Assembly (NCBI GenBank): GCA_003526845.1 | Contig: DPVM01000008.1 | Span: 117,960-181,959, forward strand | Source of the DNA: Oscillospiraceae bacterium | Lineage (GTDB): Bacteria > Bacillota > Clostridia > Oscillospirales > Acutalibacteraceae | Length of the DNA: 64,000 nucleotides | Direction: 5' to 3' | Part shown: positions 7,577-16,443 of the stretch, in pieces | How positions within the stretch are numbered: position 1 is the stretch's first letter | Layout of the letters: every line of letters starts with the position of its first letter | The notes under the pieces: generated by a model | Database searches by the model: none | The model's input: only the letters and a program-made list of their open reading frames with translations | Told to the model about the DNA's origin: nothing | Translations under genes and position numbers: made by a program

Positions 7577-8500
7577 ATGAAATTTGTTATTGTTATTGTG
7601 TTGATTATTGCGGCGCTTGCACTGCTTATTTTTGCAAATATCAGAGTTGTTCCGCAGTCAAAAGCGTTTGTTATTGAAAGACTCGGCACATTCTTCGCCA
7701 CATGGGAAACGGGACTTCATGTTAAAATTCCGTTTGTTGACAGAATCGCGAAAACCGTTTCGCTTAAGGAACAGGTTGTTGATTTCAAGCCGCAGGCTGT
7801 TATCACAAAGGATAATGTTACAATGCAAATTGACACTGTAGTATTCTTCCAAATCACCGACCCGAAACTTTACACATACGGTGTTGAAAGCCCGATTTCC
7901 GCTATCGAAAATCTTACAGCCACAACACTTCGTAACATCATCGGTGAACTCGAGCTTGATTCAACTCTTACCTCGCGTGACACAATCAATGCTAAAATCA
8001 GAGTCATTCTTGACGAGGCAACAGACCCGTGGGGAATCAAGGTTAACAGGGTAGAGCTTAAAAACATCATCCCTCCGCGCGAAATTCAGGACGCTATGGA
8101 AAAGCAGATGAAAGCAGAGCGTGAGAGAAGAGAGGCTATTCTCCGTGCAGAGGGTGAAAAGCAATCGAGAATTCTTGTTGCAGAAGGTCATAAGGAGTCA
8201 AAAATCCTTGAGGCAGAGGCTGAAAAGCAGTCGGCAATTCTTCATGCTGAGGCTGTTAAGGAGGCTAAAATCCGCGAGGCAGAGGGTGAGGCAGCTGCTA
8301 TCGAGGCTGTTCAAAAGGCATCTGCCGATGCAATCAAACTCCTTAACGATGCAAATGCAAATGATGCCGTAATCAAGCTTAAGGCCATCGAGGCGTTTGA
8401 AAAGGCTGCCGACGGTCAGGCTACAAAGATTATCATTCCTTCCGAAATTCAAGGCATTGCAGGCCTTGCGGAGGGCTTGGTTGAATCCGTTAAAAAGTAA
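7577..8500 (+). CDS. SPFH/Band 7 domain protein (paraslipin/QmcA type)
   Basis: SPFH proteins oligomerise at the membrane and organise microdomains, often modulating proteases. One N-terminal membrane segment (about 2-22) is followed by the SPFH domain (about 25-185: VPQSKAFVIERLGTF, GIKVNRVELKNIIPP). A long Ala/Glu-rich coiled coil with RAEGEK/EAEKQ repeats runs from about 180 to 260, then the C-terminal KIIIPSEIQGIAGLAEGL. At 307 residues it fits the paraslipin group. It is co-transcribed with the NfeD gene and followed by a terminator. Confidence 0.95.
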   Translation: MKFVIVIVLIIAALALLIFANIRVVPQSKAFVIERLGTFFATWETGLHVKIPFVDRIAKTVSLKEQVVDFKPQAVITKDNVTMQIDTVVFFQITDPKLYTYGVESPISAIENLTATTLRNIIGELELDSTLTSRDTINAKIRVILDEATDPWGIKVNRVELKNIIPPREIQDAMEKQMKAERERREAILRAEGEKQSRILVAEGHKESKILEAEAEKQSAILHAEAVKEAKIREAEGEAAAIEAVQKASADAIKLLNDANANDAVIKLKAIEAFEKAADGQATKIIIPSEIQGIAGLAEGLVESVKK

Positions 8501-8515
8501 TATTTAGAGCATTTC

Positions 8516-8554
8516 GGAGCTTCAGGGTATAGAGCCTTGAAGTTCCTTTTTTTA
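8516..8554 (+). terminator. Terminator after the SPFH gene
   Basis: GGAGCTTCAGGG and CCTTGAAGTTCC pair over 12 bp with two G-U pairs, followed by TTTTTTT. Confidence 0.85.
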
Positions 8555-8616
8555 TTGTAAAGCAGGGTGTTTTATGGTATAATAATATCGACTTTTTATA
8601 TGAGGTAATTTGATTT

Positions 8617-11202
8617 ATGAAACTCTTGGTTATCGACGGAAACAGCATAATTAATCGTGCTTACTACGGAATCAAACTCCTTTCCACAAAGGACGGAGTA
8701 TATACAAACGCTGTTTTCGGCTTTTTAAATATGATGAAAAGGTTTGAGGATATGTGTTCACCCGACGCCGTTGCCGTTGCGTTTGATGTTCACGCCCCGA
8801 CATTCAGGCACAAAATGTATGACGCCTACAAGGCAGGCAGACACGCAATGCCCGACGAGCTTCGCTCTCAAATGCCGATTGTCAAAAATCTTCTTCATCT
8901 TTTGGGAATAAAAACCATAGAGTGCGAGGGCTGGGAGGCAGACGATATTCTCGGCACACTTGCCGCTCATTGCAGAGAAGACGGCAACGAGTGTTTCATT
9001 GCCACCGGCGACAGGGATTCGCTCCAACTTGCTCACGGCGGAGTTAAAGTTTTGCTTGCCAAAACAAAATCAACCGATGTGATGGATGAGCAGGCAATAG
9101 CCGTTGAATACGGCGTCACACCGCAACAGCTTATTCAGGTTAAGGCGCTTCAGGGTGACAGCTCGGATAATATCCCGGGCGTAACAAAGGTGGGACCGAA
9201 AACAGCGCTTGATTTGATTGCAAGATTTAAAACGCTTGACGGCGTTTATGAAAATATCGATGATGAGTCGATTAAAAAGGGTACACGCACCCATTTGATT
9301 GAGGATAAGGAGCAGGCGTATCTTTCGCTCAAACTCGGCACAATCAGGACGGACGCCCCGATTGACACCGATATTAATTCGTATTTGCTCGGCGATTTTG
9401 ATAAAAATGCGGCAGCAGGCGAGTTTTTGCGCCTTGAATTGTATTCACTTATGGATAAATACAATCTCAACGCAAATGAGGCAATCACTCAATCAGCACC
9501 CGAAAAGCCGCGCGAGATTACACGCCTTACATGTGTTGACGCTGATTATTTGCTCAAAAAAATCGGCGATGACGACGCATATTTTTATCCGCTGATAATC
9601 GACGGTCAAATAACGGATTTGCTTTTTGCGTTTGGTGACGAAATAATCGTTATACCGTCAGAAACTCCGGAATATAAATACTTTGTGCGAAATTTCTTTG
9701 AAAACGAAAAGTGCAAAAAATTCACATACAATTCAAAGTATCTTCACCGACTTGCGGCAGACCTCGGCGTTGAATGCAAAAGCGTTTGCGGCGATTTGAT
9801 GTTGAGCGCATATCTGCTCAAACCGTCGGACAGCAACTACGGCATTGAGCATTTGTGCCTTGATTACAATGTGCCGATGCCCGAATTTAAAAATTCGCTC
9901 GGTGCAAGCGACGAAAATGTTGTCTATGCCGCAGTCATAAAGCCACTTTTCGACAAAACGGACGCTCTGCTTGACGAGGCAAACCAAACGGACCTTTTGC
10001 ACAATATCGAACTGCCTCTTGCGCGCGTGCTTGCAAAAATGGAGCATGTCGGATTTTGCGTTGACAAAAATGGAATTGAGGAGTTCGGCAAATCGCTTTC
10101 GTCAAGAATCAACGAGCTTACCGATTTGATTTACAAAGAGGTAGGGCACGAGTTTAACATAAATTCGCCAAAGCAGCTTGGTGTTGCTTTGTTTGAGGAA
10201 TTAAAACTCCCTTGCAAAAAGAAAACAAAATCCGGCTATTCAACTAATGCCGAGGTGCTTGAGAGTCTGCGATATGACCATGCCGTTATTGAATACATTT
10301 TGGAATATCGCTCGCTTACAAAGCTTAAATCCACCTATTGCGACGGACTTTTAAAGGTTATCGCACCCGACGGCAGGATTCACACCTCGTTTAATCAGGT
10401 TGAAACGCGCACCGGCAGAATCAGCTCGCTCGAGCCGAATCTGCAAAATATCCCGATAAGAACGCCGCTCGGCAGGGAATTGCGCAAATTCTTTATTGCA
10501 GGCGACGGTGAAACGCTTATTGATGCCGACTACAGCCAAATCGAACTTCGTGTGCTTGCCGATTTGTCAAATGATGAAAATATGATAAACGCTTTCAACA
10601 GCGGCGTTGATATTCACACGACAACCGCATCACAGGTTTTCGGCTTGCCGGTTGATATGATTACAAAGGAACTTCGTTCGCGTGCAAAGGCTGTCAATTT
10701 CGGCATTGTTTACGGAATCGGCGCATTTTCGCTTGCAAAAGACATCGGCGTTTCGCGCAAGGAGGCGCAGGAGTATATCAACAACTATCTTGCCACCTTC
10801 AGCGGTGTTGACAAGTATATGAATCATATGATTGAACTTGCAAAGGAGCGAGGATACAGCGAAACTCTGTTTAACCGCCGCCGCTATTTGCCCGAGCTTT
10901 CATCGTCAAATCATATGCTTCGCGCTTTCGGCGAAAGGGTTGCGCGCAATATGCCGATTCAGGGAACAGCCGCCGATATTATCAAAATAGCAATGGTTAA
11001 GGTTGACAAACGCCTTACCGATGAAAATATGAAATCGCGCCTTATTCTTCAGGTCCACGACGAGCTTATTGTCGAAGCTCCCGAGGACGAGGCACAAAAG
11101 GCACTTGAAATTGTTACGCAGGAGATGGAAAATGCCTGCAAAATGAAAGTTTGCCTGCGTGCTGACGGAAAAATAGGCAAAACATGGTTTGACGCTCACT
11201 GA
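8617..11202 (+). CDS. polA: DNA polymerase I
   Basis: PolA fills repair and lagging-strand gaps and removes primers. The 861 residues contain a 5' nuclease domain (about 1-295, with LLVIDGNSIINRAYYG and GWEADDILGTLA), a central domain with the exonuclease fold (about 305-470), and the polymerase (about 475-861). Polymerase motif A is DADYSQIELRVLA (near 635), motif B RSRAKAVNFGIVYGIG (near 686) and motif C QVHDELIVEAP (near 811). The central domain lacks the DxE proofreading motif, so 3'-5' exonuclease activity is probably absent, as in many Gram-positive homologues. It leads a polA-rimI-unknown-tsaD run. Confidence 0.97.
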   Translation: MKLLVIDGNSIINRAYYGIKLLSTKDGVYTNAVFGFLNMMKRFEDMCSPDAVAVAFDVHAPTFRHKMYDAYKAGRHAMPDELRSQMPIVKNLLHLLGIKTIECEGWEADDILGTLAAHCREDGNECFIATGDRDSLQLAHGGVKVLLAKTKSTDVMDEQAIAVEYGVTPQQLIQVKALQGDSSDNIPGVTKVGPKTALDLIARFKTLDGVYENIDDESIKKGTRTHLIEDKEQAYLSLKLGTIRTDAPIDTDINSYLLGDFDKNAAAGEFLRLELYSLMDKYNLNANEAITQSAPEKPREITRLTCVDADYLLKKIGDDDAYFYPLIIDGQITDLLFAFGDEIIVIPSETPEYKYFVRNFFENEKCKKFTYNSKYLHRLAADLGVECKSVCGDLMLSAYLLKPSDSNYGIEHLCLDYNVPMPEFKNSLGASDENVVYAAVIKPLFDKTDALLDEANQTDLLHNIELPLARVLAKMEHVGFCVDKNGIEEFGKSLSSRINELTDLIYKEVGHEFNINSPKQLGVALFEELKLPCKKKTKSGYSTNAEVLESLRYDHAVIEYILEYRSLTKLKSTYCDGLLKVIAPDGRIHTSFNQVETRTGRISSLEPNLQNIPIRTPLGRELRKFFIAGDGETLIDADYSQIELRVLADLSNDENMINAFNSGVDIHTTTASQVFGLPVDMITKELRSRAKAVNFGIVYGIGAFSLAKDIGVSRKEAQEYINNYLATFSGVDKYMNHMIELAKERGYSETLFNRRRYLPELSSSNHMLRAFGERVARNMPIQGTAADIIKIAMVKVDKRLTDENMKSRLILQVHDELIVEAPEDEAQKALEIVTQEMENACKMKVCLRADGKIGKTWFDAH

Positions 11203-11203
11203 T

Positions 11204-11638
11204 ATGGTTATAGAAAATTTTTGTATAAATCACCTTGACGGTGTTGAAAAAATCGAAAAAGCGTGTTTTTCGCATCCGTGGTCGCGTGACGATTTAAAAA
11301 AACAGCTCACGCTCGACACATCGCATTTTATTGTTGCGCTCGACGGCGACACCGTTGCCGGATATATGGGGCTTCAAATTTTTTTGCGCGAGGGATATGT
11401 TACAAACATTGCCGTTTTGCCGCAGTATAGGCGGCTTGGAATTGCCCGTGCGCTTTTGGCTCGCAGCTTTGAAAACGATATGGATTTTATCACGCTTGAG
11501 GTAAGGCAAAGCAATTTTGCGGCAATAGCACTTTATGAAAAATCGGGATTTGAAAATATAGGTGTGCGACCGCACTTTTATTCCGACCCCGATGAAAACG
11601 CTGTCATTATGACAAAATATTTTACGGAGAATGAATGA
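11204..11638 (+). CDS. rimI: Ribosomal protein S18-alanine N-acetyltransferase
   Basis: RimI is a GNAT enzyme that acetylates the N-terminal alanine of ribosomal protein S18. The sequence shows the family pattern: CFSHPWSRDDLKKQL, VTNIAVLPQYRRLGIARALL (acetyl-CoA loop) and LEVRQSNFAAIALYEKSGFE with the conserved NxxAxxLYxKxGF. ATG 11204 starts one base after the polA stop; an upstream TTG at 11189 would overlap polA and is less likely. The last four bases overlap the next ATG. Association with tsaD is common in Firmicutes and supports the call. Confidence 0.93.
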   Translation: MVIENFCINHLDGVEKIEKACFSHPWSRDDLKKQLTLDTSHFIVALDGDTVAGYMGLQIFLREGYVTNIAVLPQYRRLGIARALLARSFENDMDFITLEVRQSNFAAIALYEKSGFENIGVRPHFYSDPDENAVIMTKYFTENE

Positions 11639-13056
11639 AAAAGAATAAAAAGGACAAAAAAATTAAAATCGACGATATTTCAAAAGATATAATTGCCGCC
11701 TTAAAAAAGGAGATTGATTCCGACGCGGCAACCGGAGCCTACGGCACTTTTTTAGGCTATGAGGAGGAACACACAAAATACTTCTACAAGCTTTCGGCTG
11801 TGTTTGACCGCGGCAGCTACAAGGTAAAAATCACATATACGCCGAATGTTCTTCTTTTCAGCAATATTATTGATTTGGAATATGAAATCAACGGCGAGAA
11901 TTTCCTAATTTACGATATTTTCAATCTCTTTGACATAAGCGATTTTGAGCAGTATTATTTCAGCGACCTCTCCACCGAGGCGGAAACGGGCGAGGCTGTG
12001 CGCAGTCTTCTCGATGTTGCCGTAAAATATGATTACGATGTCAAAAAAGCCGCACAAGAGGAAAATTTTGAAAGATTGAAACAAAATCGCGATACTGACA
12101 TTAAAAACGGATTTAATGACGGTATGACCGACGAAGAAATCGAGTCCGAGGTGAAGGATTGTATCGAAATGTTCGGTGTTGTTCCCAATCATCCGGTGTG
12201 CAGTTACGCTTTGGACACAACGGATTCCGCAAAACTCCTTAAAAAACTTGAAAAACAGGATAAAAAGGGCAAAATCGAAACATTGTATGAAAAACGCCTT
12301 TTGGAGTATTTGAGAGGCGGCAATAAATTTGAAAACAAAAATGCCGAAAACAAAAAAGCGTTTGAAAAAACTTTCAAAAAGCAATCTTTTTTGGCGGATT
12401 CTGTTTGTTTTGTATGCGGAATGGTCTTTGCCGTTGTTGTTGCATTGATTGCGCGCAGTATAGTCTTTTCGGGCTATGAGCTTCTTACATATTCATCGTT
12501 TGTCGGCAACATTACGATTCATTTACCGAATGAGGGTTTCTTTGGTATAGCCCTCGGAATGATTATGTTTGCAGGCGCATTTGTCAAACTGTTCGGGAAA
12601 ACGCTCTTGTCAAAACTCGTAAAGGGAGATGAAACGGCGCTCCAACGCTATGAGGCGGAGAAAAACAGCGAAAACGGCAAAAAAATAAAGCCGGCAGAAA
12701 ATATTATTGTAATTGTTGTTTTGCTTGTTATCGGTATCGCCGGCATCACCTTTACAGCAACCAATAACTTCGGTTTCGGCGAAAACGGTGTAAAATTTAC
12801 TTCGAGCGAATCGTTTATTCCCGAAACGGTGTCATATGACGATTTGGAAATTTATTCGCTTAAATATTTTATATCCGATGAGGAGAACAAAACAGAATAC
12901 AAAAACGGTTATGCCGTTTCAAACGGAAAGGGCGGTTTTTACGAGCTCGGTGAGGTTGCACCGGGCGGCGAAACGGAAAAACGGCTTTTATCGGTTGCCG
13001 AAAAATACGGCAAGAAAATCAAAACGGTCAATATCGCTGAGGATATAAAAAAATAA
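11635..13056 (+). CDS. Membrane protein of unknown function between rimI and tsaD
   Basis: I do not recognise this 473-residue protein. It has a highly charged N-terminal cytoplasmic part (about 1-255, Lys/Glu/Asp-rich, including a probable coiled coil near 145-165). A membrane region follows: about 258-280, about 298-320, and about 355-375 (NIIVIVVLLVIGIAGITFTA). An extracytoplasmic C-terminal domain of about 100 residues ends it. It overlaps rimI by four bases (ATGA) and ends 25 bases before tsaD, so it is expressed with them. Nothing ties it to tRNA or ribosomal protein modification except position. Confidence 0.8.
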   Translation: MKKNKKDKKIKIDDISKDIIAALKKEIDSDAATGAYGTFLGYEEEHTKYFYKLSAVFDRGSYKVKITYTPNVLLFSNIIDLEYEINGENFLIYDIFNLFDISDFEQYYFSDLSTEAETGEAVRSLLDVAVKYDYDVKKAAQEENFERLKQNRDTDIKNGFNDGMTDEEIESEVKDCIEMFGVVPNHPVCSYALDTTDSAKLLKKLEKQDKKGKIETLYEKRLLEYLRGGNKFENKNAENKKAFEKTFKKQSFLADSVCFVCGMVFAVVVALIARSIVFSGYELLTYSSFVGNITIHLPNEGFFGIALGMIMFAGAFVKLFGKTLLSKLVKGDETALQRYEAEKNSENGKKIKPAENIIVIVVLLVIGIAGITFTATNNFGFGENGVKFTSSESFIPETVSYDDLEIYSLKYFISDEENKTEYKNGYAVSNGKGGFYELGEVAPGGETEKRLLSVAEKYGKKIKTVNIAEDIKK

Positions 13057-13081
13057 TTCGATTAATATTGAGGATATAACA

Positions 13082-14095
13082 ATGAAAATTTTAGGTATAG
13101 AAAGCTCGTGCGACGAAACAGCGGCAGCGGTTGTCGAAAACGGCAGAACGGTATTGTCAAACATAATAGCAACCTCGCTTGAGGAACATAAGCTCTACGG
13201 CGGCGTTGTGCCCGAAATCGCGTCGCGTCGACACGCCGAAAGCATCAGCGGCGTTGTTAAAGAGGCTCTTGAAAAAGCGGATTGCACGATTGACGATATT
13301 GACGCAATCGCCGTGACATATGCGCCGGGGCTTATCGGCTCGCTTTTGGTCGGGGTGAATTTCGCAAAAGGTCTTGCCCTTGCAACGGGCACTCCGCTTG
13401 TTCCCGTGCACCATTTGCGCGGTCATATTGCGTCAAACTATATTTCAAGCGATATTGAGCCGCCGTTTTTGTGCCTTGTTGTCAGCGGCGGACACAGCCA
13501 TATTGTCGCCGTTAAGGATTATACCGATTTTGAAGTAATCGGAAAAACACGCGACGATGCGGCAGGCGAGGCGCTTGATAAAGCAGGCAGAACGATGAAA
13601 CTTGAATATCCGGGCGGAATCAGCATAGACAAAATTTCGCCGCAGGGTGACGAAAATGCGTTTGCATTCCCTCATCCCAAGGTAAGCGGGGCACAATACG
13701 ATTATTCGTTCAGCGGCCTAAAAACCTGCGTTATAAACACCATTCACAATGCCGAGCAAAAAAATGAGAAAATCAATATTCCTGATTTGGCGGCATCGTT
13801 CCAAAAAGCGGTTGTCGATTGCCTTTTGAAAAATTTTGAGAGTGCTGCAAAAAATTTCGGGTATAATAAACTTGTTATTGCAGGCGGCGTTTCGGCAAAT
13901 TCAAAGCTCCGTGCCGACGCACTTAAAATGTGCAAAAAGCATAATTGGCGGCTTTATCTGCCCGAGCTTAAATATTGCGGCGACAACGGCGCCATGATTG
14001 CCGCGCAGGGATACTATGAATTTGTCGCCAATCACACCGCCGACGAAAGCTTGAACGCCTATGCGACAATGCCTCTTGACGATGTGAAATATTGA
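13082..14095 (+). CDS. tsaD: tRNA N6-adenosine threonylcarbamoyltransferase TsaD
   Basis: TsaD transfers the threonylcarbamoyl group to A37 of ANN-decoding tRNAs, working with TsaB and TsaE. It is an ASKHA-fold metalloenzyme: MKILGIESSCDETAAAVVE at the N-terminus, metal-binding HLRGH (about 112-116) and the VVSGGHSHIV loop. The C-terminal segment contains VIAGGVSANSKLR and KYCGDNGAMIAAQG. The 337 residues are the normal length. It is the last gene of the polA run. TsaB and TsaE are not in this window. Confidence 0.97.
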   Translation: MKILGIESSCDETAAAVVENGRTVLSNIIATSLEEHKLYGGVVPEIASRRHAESISGVVKEALEKADCTIDDIDAIAVTYAPGLIGSLLVGVNFAKGLALATGTPLVPVHHLRGHIASNYISSDIEPPFLCLVVSGGHSHIVAVKDYTDFEVIGKTRDDAAGEALDKAGRTMKLEYPGGISIDKISPQGDENAFAFPHPKVSGAQYDYSFSGLKTCVINTIHNAEQKNEKINIPDLAASFQKAVVDCLLKNFESAAKNFGYNKLVIAGGVSANSKLRADALKMCKKHNWRLYLPELKYCGDNGAMIAAQGYYEFVANHTADESLNAYATMPLDDVKY

Positions 14096-14335
14096 TTTTT
14101 TGCGTTGATTTTGCAGGCGAATGCGGCATGCTGATTTTTTCGGGTACGAAATTGACAAAAAAATGTCACACAGCTATATAATAATATGACAAAATAATGA
14201 ATTTTTGATTTTTTTATTGAACTTTCGCTATTTAATGGTATAATTAGACTTGCAGTACAAGGAATTATAACAATGTTATATGCAATTTACTGTTTTAAAA
14301 AATGTTAATTCTTTTATTTTCAAAGGAGAATAATC
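14096..14335 (+). promoter_or_regulatory. pckG upstream region with two tandem promoters and an inverted repeat
   Basis: Promoter 1 is TTGACA (14152-14157), 17 bases, TATATA (14175-14180). Promoter 2 is TTGAAC (14217-14222), 16 bases, TATAAT (14239-14244). An inverted repeat TGACA-N6-TGTCA (14153-14168) overlaps the first -35 box and could be an operator. No convincing tsaD terminator is seen here. Confidence 0.65.
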
Positions 14336-16126
14336 ATGGAAACTAAACTTACTAAAAACCCTACCCTCCTTGCTTGGTTGGATGAGAAGGTAGAGCTCCT
14401 CAAGCCATCTGAAATCGTTTGGATTGACGGCTCAAAAGAGCAAATCGACGCTCTTAAGGCAGAGGCTGTTAAAACAGGCGAGATGATTAAGCTTAATGAT
14501 GAGCTTCTTCCTGACTGCTATCTTCACAGAACAGCAGAAAACGATGTTGCCCGTGTTGAGGCTCGCACACTTATCTGCACAACTAAAGAAGAGGATGCAG
14601 GTCCGACAAACCACTGGATGGATCCTAAAGAATGCTACAAAATGCTTTATGACATTGCTGCCGGCTCATACGAGGGCAGAACAATGTATATCATCCCTTA
14701 CTCAATGGGTCCTGTAGGCTCACCTTTCTCAAAGATCGGTGTTGAGGTTACTGACTCAATCTATGTTGTTCTTAATATGAATATTATGACAAGAGTAGGC
14801 AAGGCTGTTCTTGATACTCTCGGTGATTCCGATGACTGGGTTCGCGGATTGCATGCAAAGTGCGATGTTGACCCTGAAAAGAGATGGATTTGCCAGTTCC
14901 CTGAGGACAACACAATTATTTCCGTTAACTCAGCATACGGCGGAAATGTACTTCTCGGTAAAAAGTGCTTTGCACTTCGTATCGCATCATATCTCGGTAA
15001 AAACGAGGGCTGGCAGGCAGAGCATATGCTCATCCTCGGTCTTCAAAGACCAAACGGCGATATTAAATACATTTGCGCAGCATTCCCGTCGGCATGCGGC
15101 AAAACAAACCTTGCAATGCTTATTCCGCCTGAAGGATATCAAAAGAAGGGCTACAAAGTTTGGTGCGTAGGCGACGATATTTCTTGGATCAGAAAAGGTC
15201 CTGACGGACGCCTTTATGCAATCAACCCTGAAAACGGTTTCTTCGGCGTAGCACCGGGCACTAGCGATAAGACAAACCCGAACGCTCTTGCAGCTACAAA
15301 GAAGGGCACAATCTTCACCAATGTTGCTCTCAATCTTGATAACAACACAGTTTGGTGGGAAGGTCTTGACAAGAATCCGCCTGTAAACGCTGTTGAGTGG
15401 ACAGGTAAGAAGGTTAACGGCGTTGAGTACACAGCAGAGGGCAACAAGCTTGCTCATCCTAACTCAAGATTTACTGCTCCTGCAGTTAACTGCCCTTGCC
15501 TTTCATCAGAATTTGACAATCCGCAGGGTGTTCCGATTTCCGCATTCGTATTCGGCGGCCGTCGTGAAAAGCTCACTCCGCTTGTATATCAGTCAAAGAG
15601 CTGGAACAACGGTGTATTCGTAGGCTCAATCATGGGCTCTGAAACAACAGCAGCTGCAACAGGTGCAGTAGGTGTTGTTCGTCGTGACCCAATGGCTATG
15701 CTTCCGTTCTGCGGCTACAACATGGGCGATTATTGGAAGCATTGGATTGAAATCGGCGCAGGTCTTGATCCTGAAAAAGCTCCTAAAATCTTCAATGTTA
15801 ACTGGTTCCGTAAGGATGACGAGGGTCACTTCCTCTGGCCGGGATTCGGCGATAACCTTCGTGTTCTCGATTGGATTATCGACCGTTGTGACGGCGCTGT
15901 TGATGCTCAGGAAACCGCTATCGGCTATCTTCCTTATGCAAAGGACATCAACCTTGAAGGTCTTGATATGACTGAAGAGGATCTTGATAAAATCCTTGAT
16001 GTTGATAAGGACGCTTGGAAGAAAGAGTACGAAGGCGTTGACGAGCTTTATGCTAAGTTCGGCGACAAGCTTCCTAAAGAGCTTGCTGAAGAGCTTGCAA
16101 ACGCAAAGAAGTCACTTGAGGACTAA
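14336..16126 (+). CDS. pckG: Phosphoenolpyruvate carboxykinase (GTP)
   Basis: The enzyme interconverts oxaloacetate plus GTP with PEP plus CO2 plus GDP. In fermenters it can run in the carboxylating direction toward oxaloacetate and succinate. The 596 residues fit the GTP family. Visible are the PEPCK P-loop FPSACGKTNLAML (about 249-261), kinase-2 VGDDISWIRKG (about 279-289), and FVGSIMGSETTAAATGAVG with the nucleotide-side region. Codon use is that of a highly expressed gene. A GGAG site lies seven bases before the ATG. Its own promoters and terminator indicate a single-gene unit. Confidence 0.97.
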   Translation: METKLTKNPTLLAWLDEKVELLKPSEIVWIDGSKEQIDALKAEAVKTGEMIKLNDELLPDCYLHRTAENDVARVEARTLICTTKEEDAGPTNHWMDPKECYKMLYDIAAGSYEGRTMYIIPYSMGPVGSPFSKIGVEVTDSIYVVLNMNIMTRVGKAVLDTLGDSDDWVRGLHAKCDVDPEKRWICQFPEDNTIISVNSAYGGNVLLGKKCFALRIASYLGKNEGWQAEHMLILGLQRPNGDIKYICAAFPSACGKTNLAMLIPPEGYQKKGYKVWCVGDDISWIRKGPDGRLYAINPENGFFGVAPGTSDKTNPNALAATKKGTIFTNVALNLDNNTVWWEGLDKNPPVNAVEWTGKKVNGVEYTAEGNKLAHPNSRFTAPAVNCPCLSSEFDNPQGVPISAFVFGGRREKLTPLVYQSKSWNNGVFVGSIMGSETTAAATGAVGVVRRDPMAMLPFCGYNMGDYWKHWIEIGAGLDPEKAPKIFNVNWFRKDDEGHFLWPGFGDNLRVLDWIIDRCDGAVDAQETAIGYLPYAKDINLEGLDMTEEDLDKILDVDKDAWKKEYEGVDELYAKFGDKLPKELAEELANAKKSLED

Positions 16127-16150
16127 TTTAAAAAAGCAATATAATATAAC

Positions 16151-16183
16151 AAAAGAGGCGCCTCTTAGGCACCTCTTTTTTGT
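16151..16183 (+). terminator. pckG terminator
   Basis: AAAAGAGG...CCTCTTTTTT forms a hairpin with an inner GCC/GGC pairing and a T-run. It can also act for the convergent minus-strand gene. Confidence 0.85.
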
Positions 16184-16195
16184 TGTGTTTGCTTT

Positions 16196-16378
16196 TTATA
16201 AATCGTCTGCGTCCTGAACCGGCTCTTCGGTTACATTATTGTAGAAAACCTCGTTCGGCACACCCGTGTATGAGCCATCGGGGTCGAATTTCGCCGTTTC
16301 GGGGCTGATAAAACGCGTCAAATCAATAATTGCCTTGTCGCCGTTTTTGTTTGATTTTTTATTTTTTCTTTTGCTCAT
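16196..16378 (-). CDS. Small conserved-looking protein of unknown function
   Basis: The 60-residue product starts with a basic stretch (SKRKNKKSNKNGDK). It continues with ETAKFDPDGSYTGVP and ends in an acidic TEEPVQDADDL tail. I do not know its function. An AGAGGTGAT ribosome binding site (16392-16384), five bases before the ATG, makes it a convincing gene. That site is buried in a hairpin (see 16381-16418). It lies convergent to pckG and downstream of the MreB-like gene. Confidence 0.75.
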   Translation of the reverse strand: MSKRKNKKSNKNGDKAIIDLTRFISPETAKFDPDGSYTGVPNEVFYNNVTEEPVQDADDL

Positions 16379-16380
16379 TA

Positions 16381-16418
16381 AAAATCACCTCTGCATTATT
16401 TTTTGCAGGGGCGATTTT
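16381..16418 (-). terminator. Hairpin that is both a terminator and a cover over the next ribosome binding site
   Basis: On the minus strand, 16418-16404 pairs with 16395-16381 (15-base arms, one mismatch and one G-U) around an eight-base loop, ending in TTTTT. It can terminate the upstream MreB-like transcript. The 3' arm contains the AGAGGTGAT ribosome binding site of the 60-residue gene, so read-through transcripts would have that site paired. Confidence 0.75.
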
Positions 16419-16443
16419 TTTATGCCTTGTTAAATTTTTGTTT

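Noticed and set aside
8758..9294. Minus-strand open frames opposite polA.
   Set aside because: They lack ribosome binding sites, have no recognisable domains, and mirror the codon pattern of polA.
14152..14168. TGACA half-sites before pckG compared with TGACATATGTCA before the DUF134 gene as one shared operator.
   Set aside because: The half-site spacing differs (6 versus 2 bases), and TGACA is part of the consensus -35 box, so a match is expected by chance.
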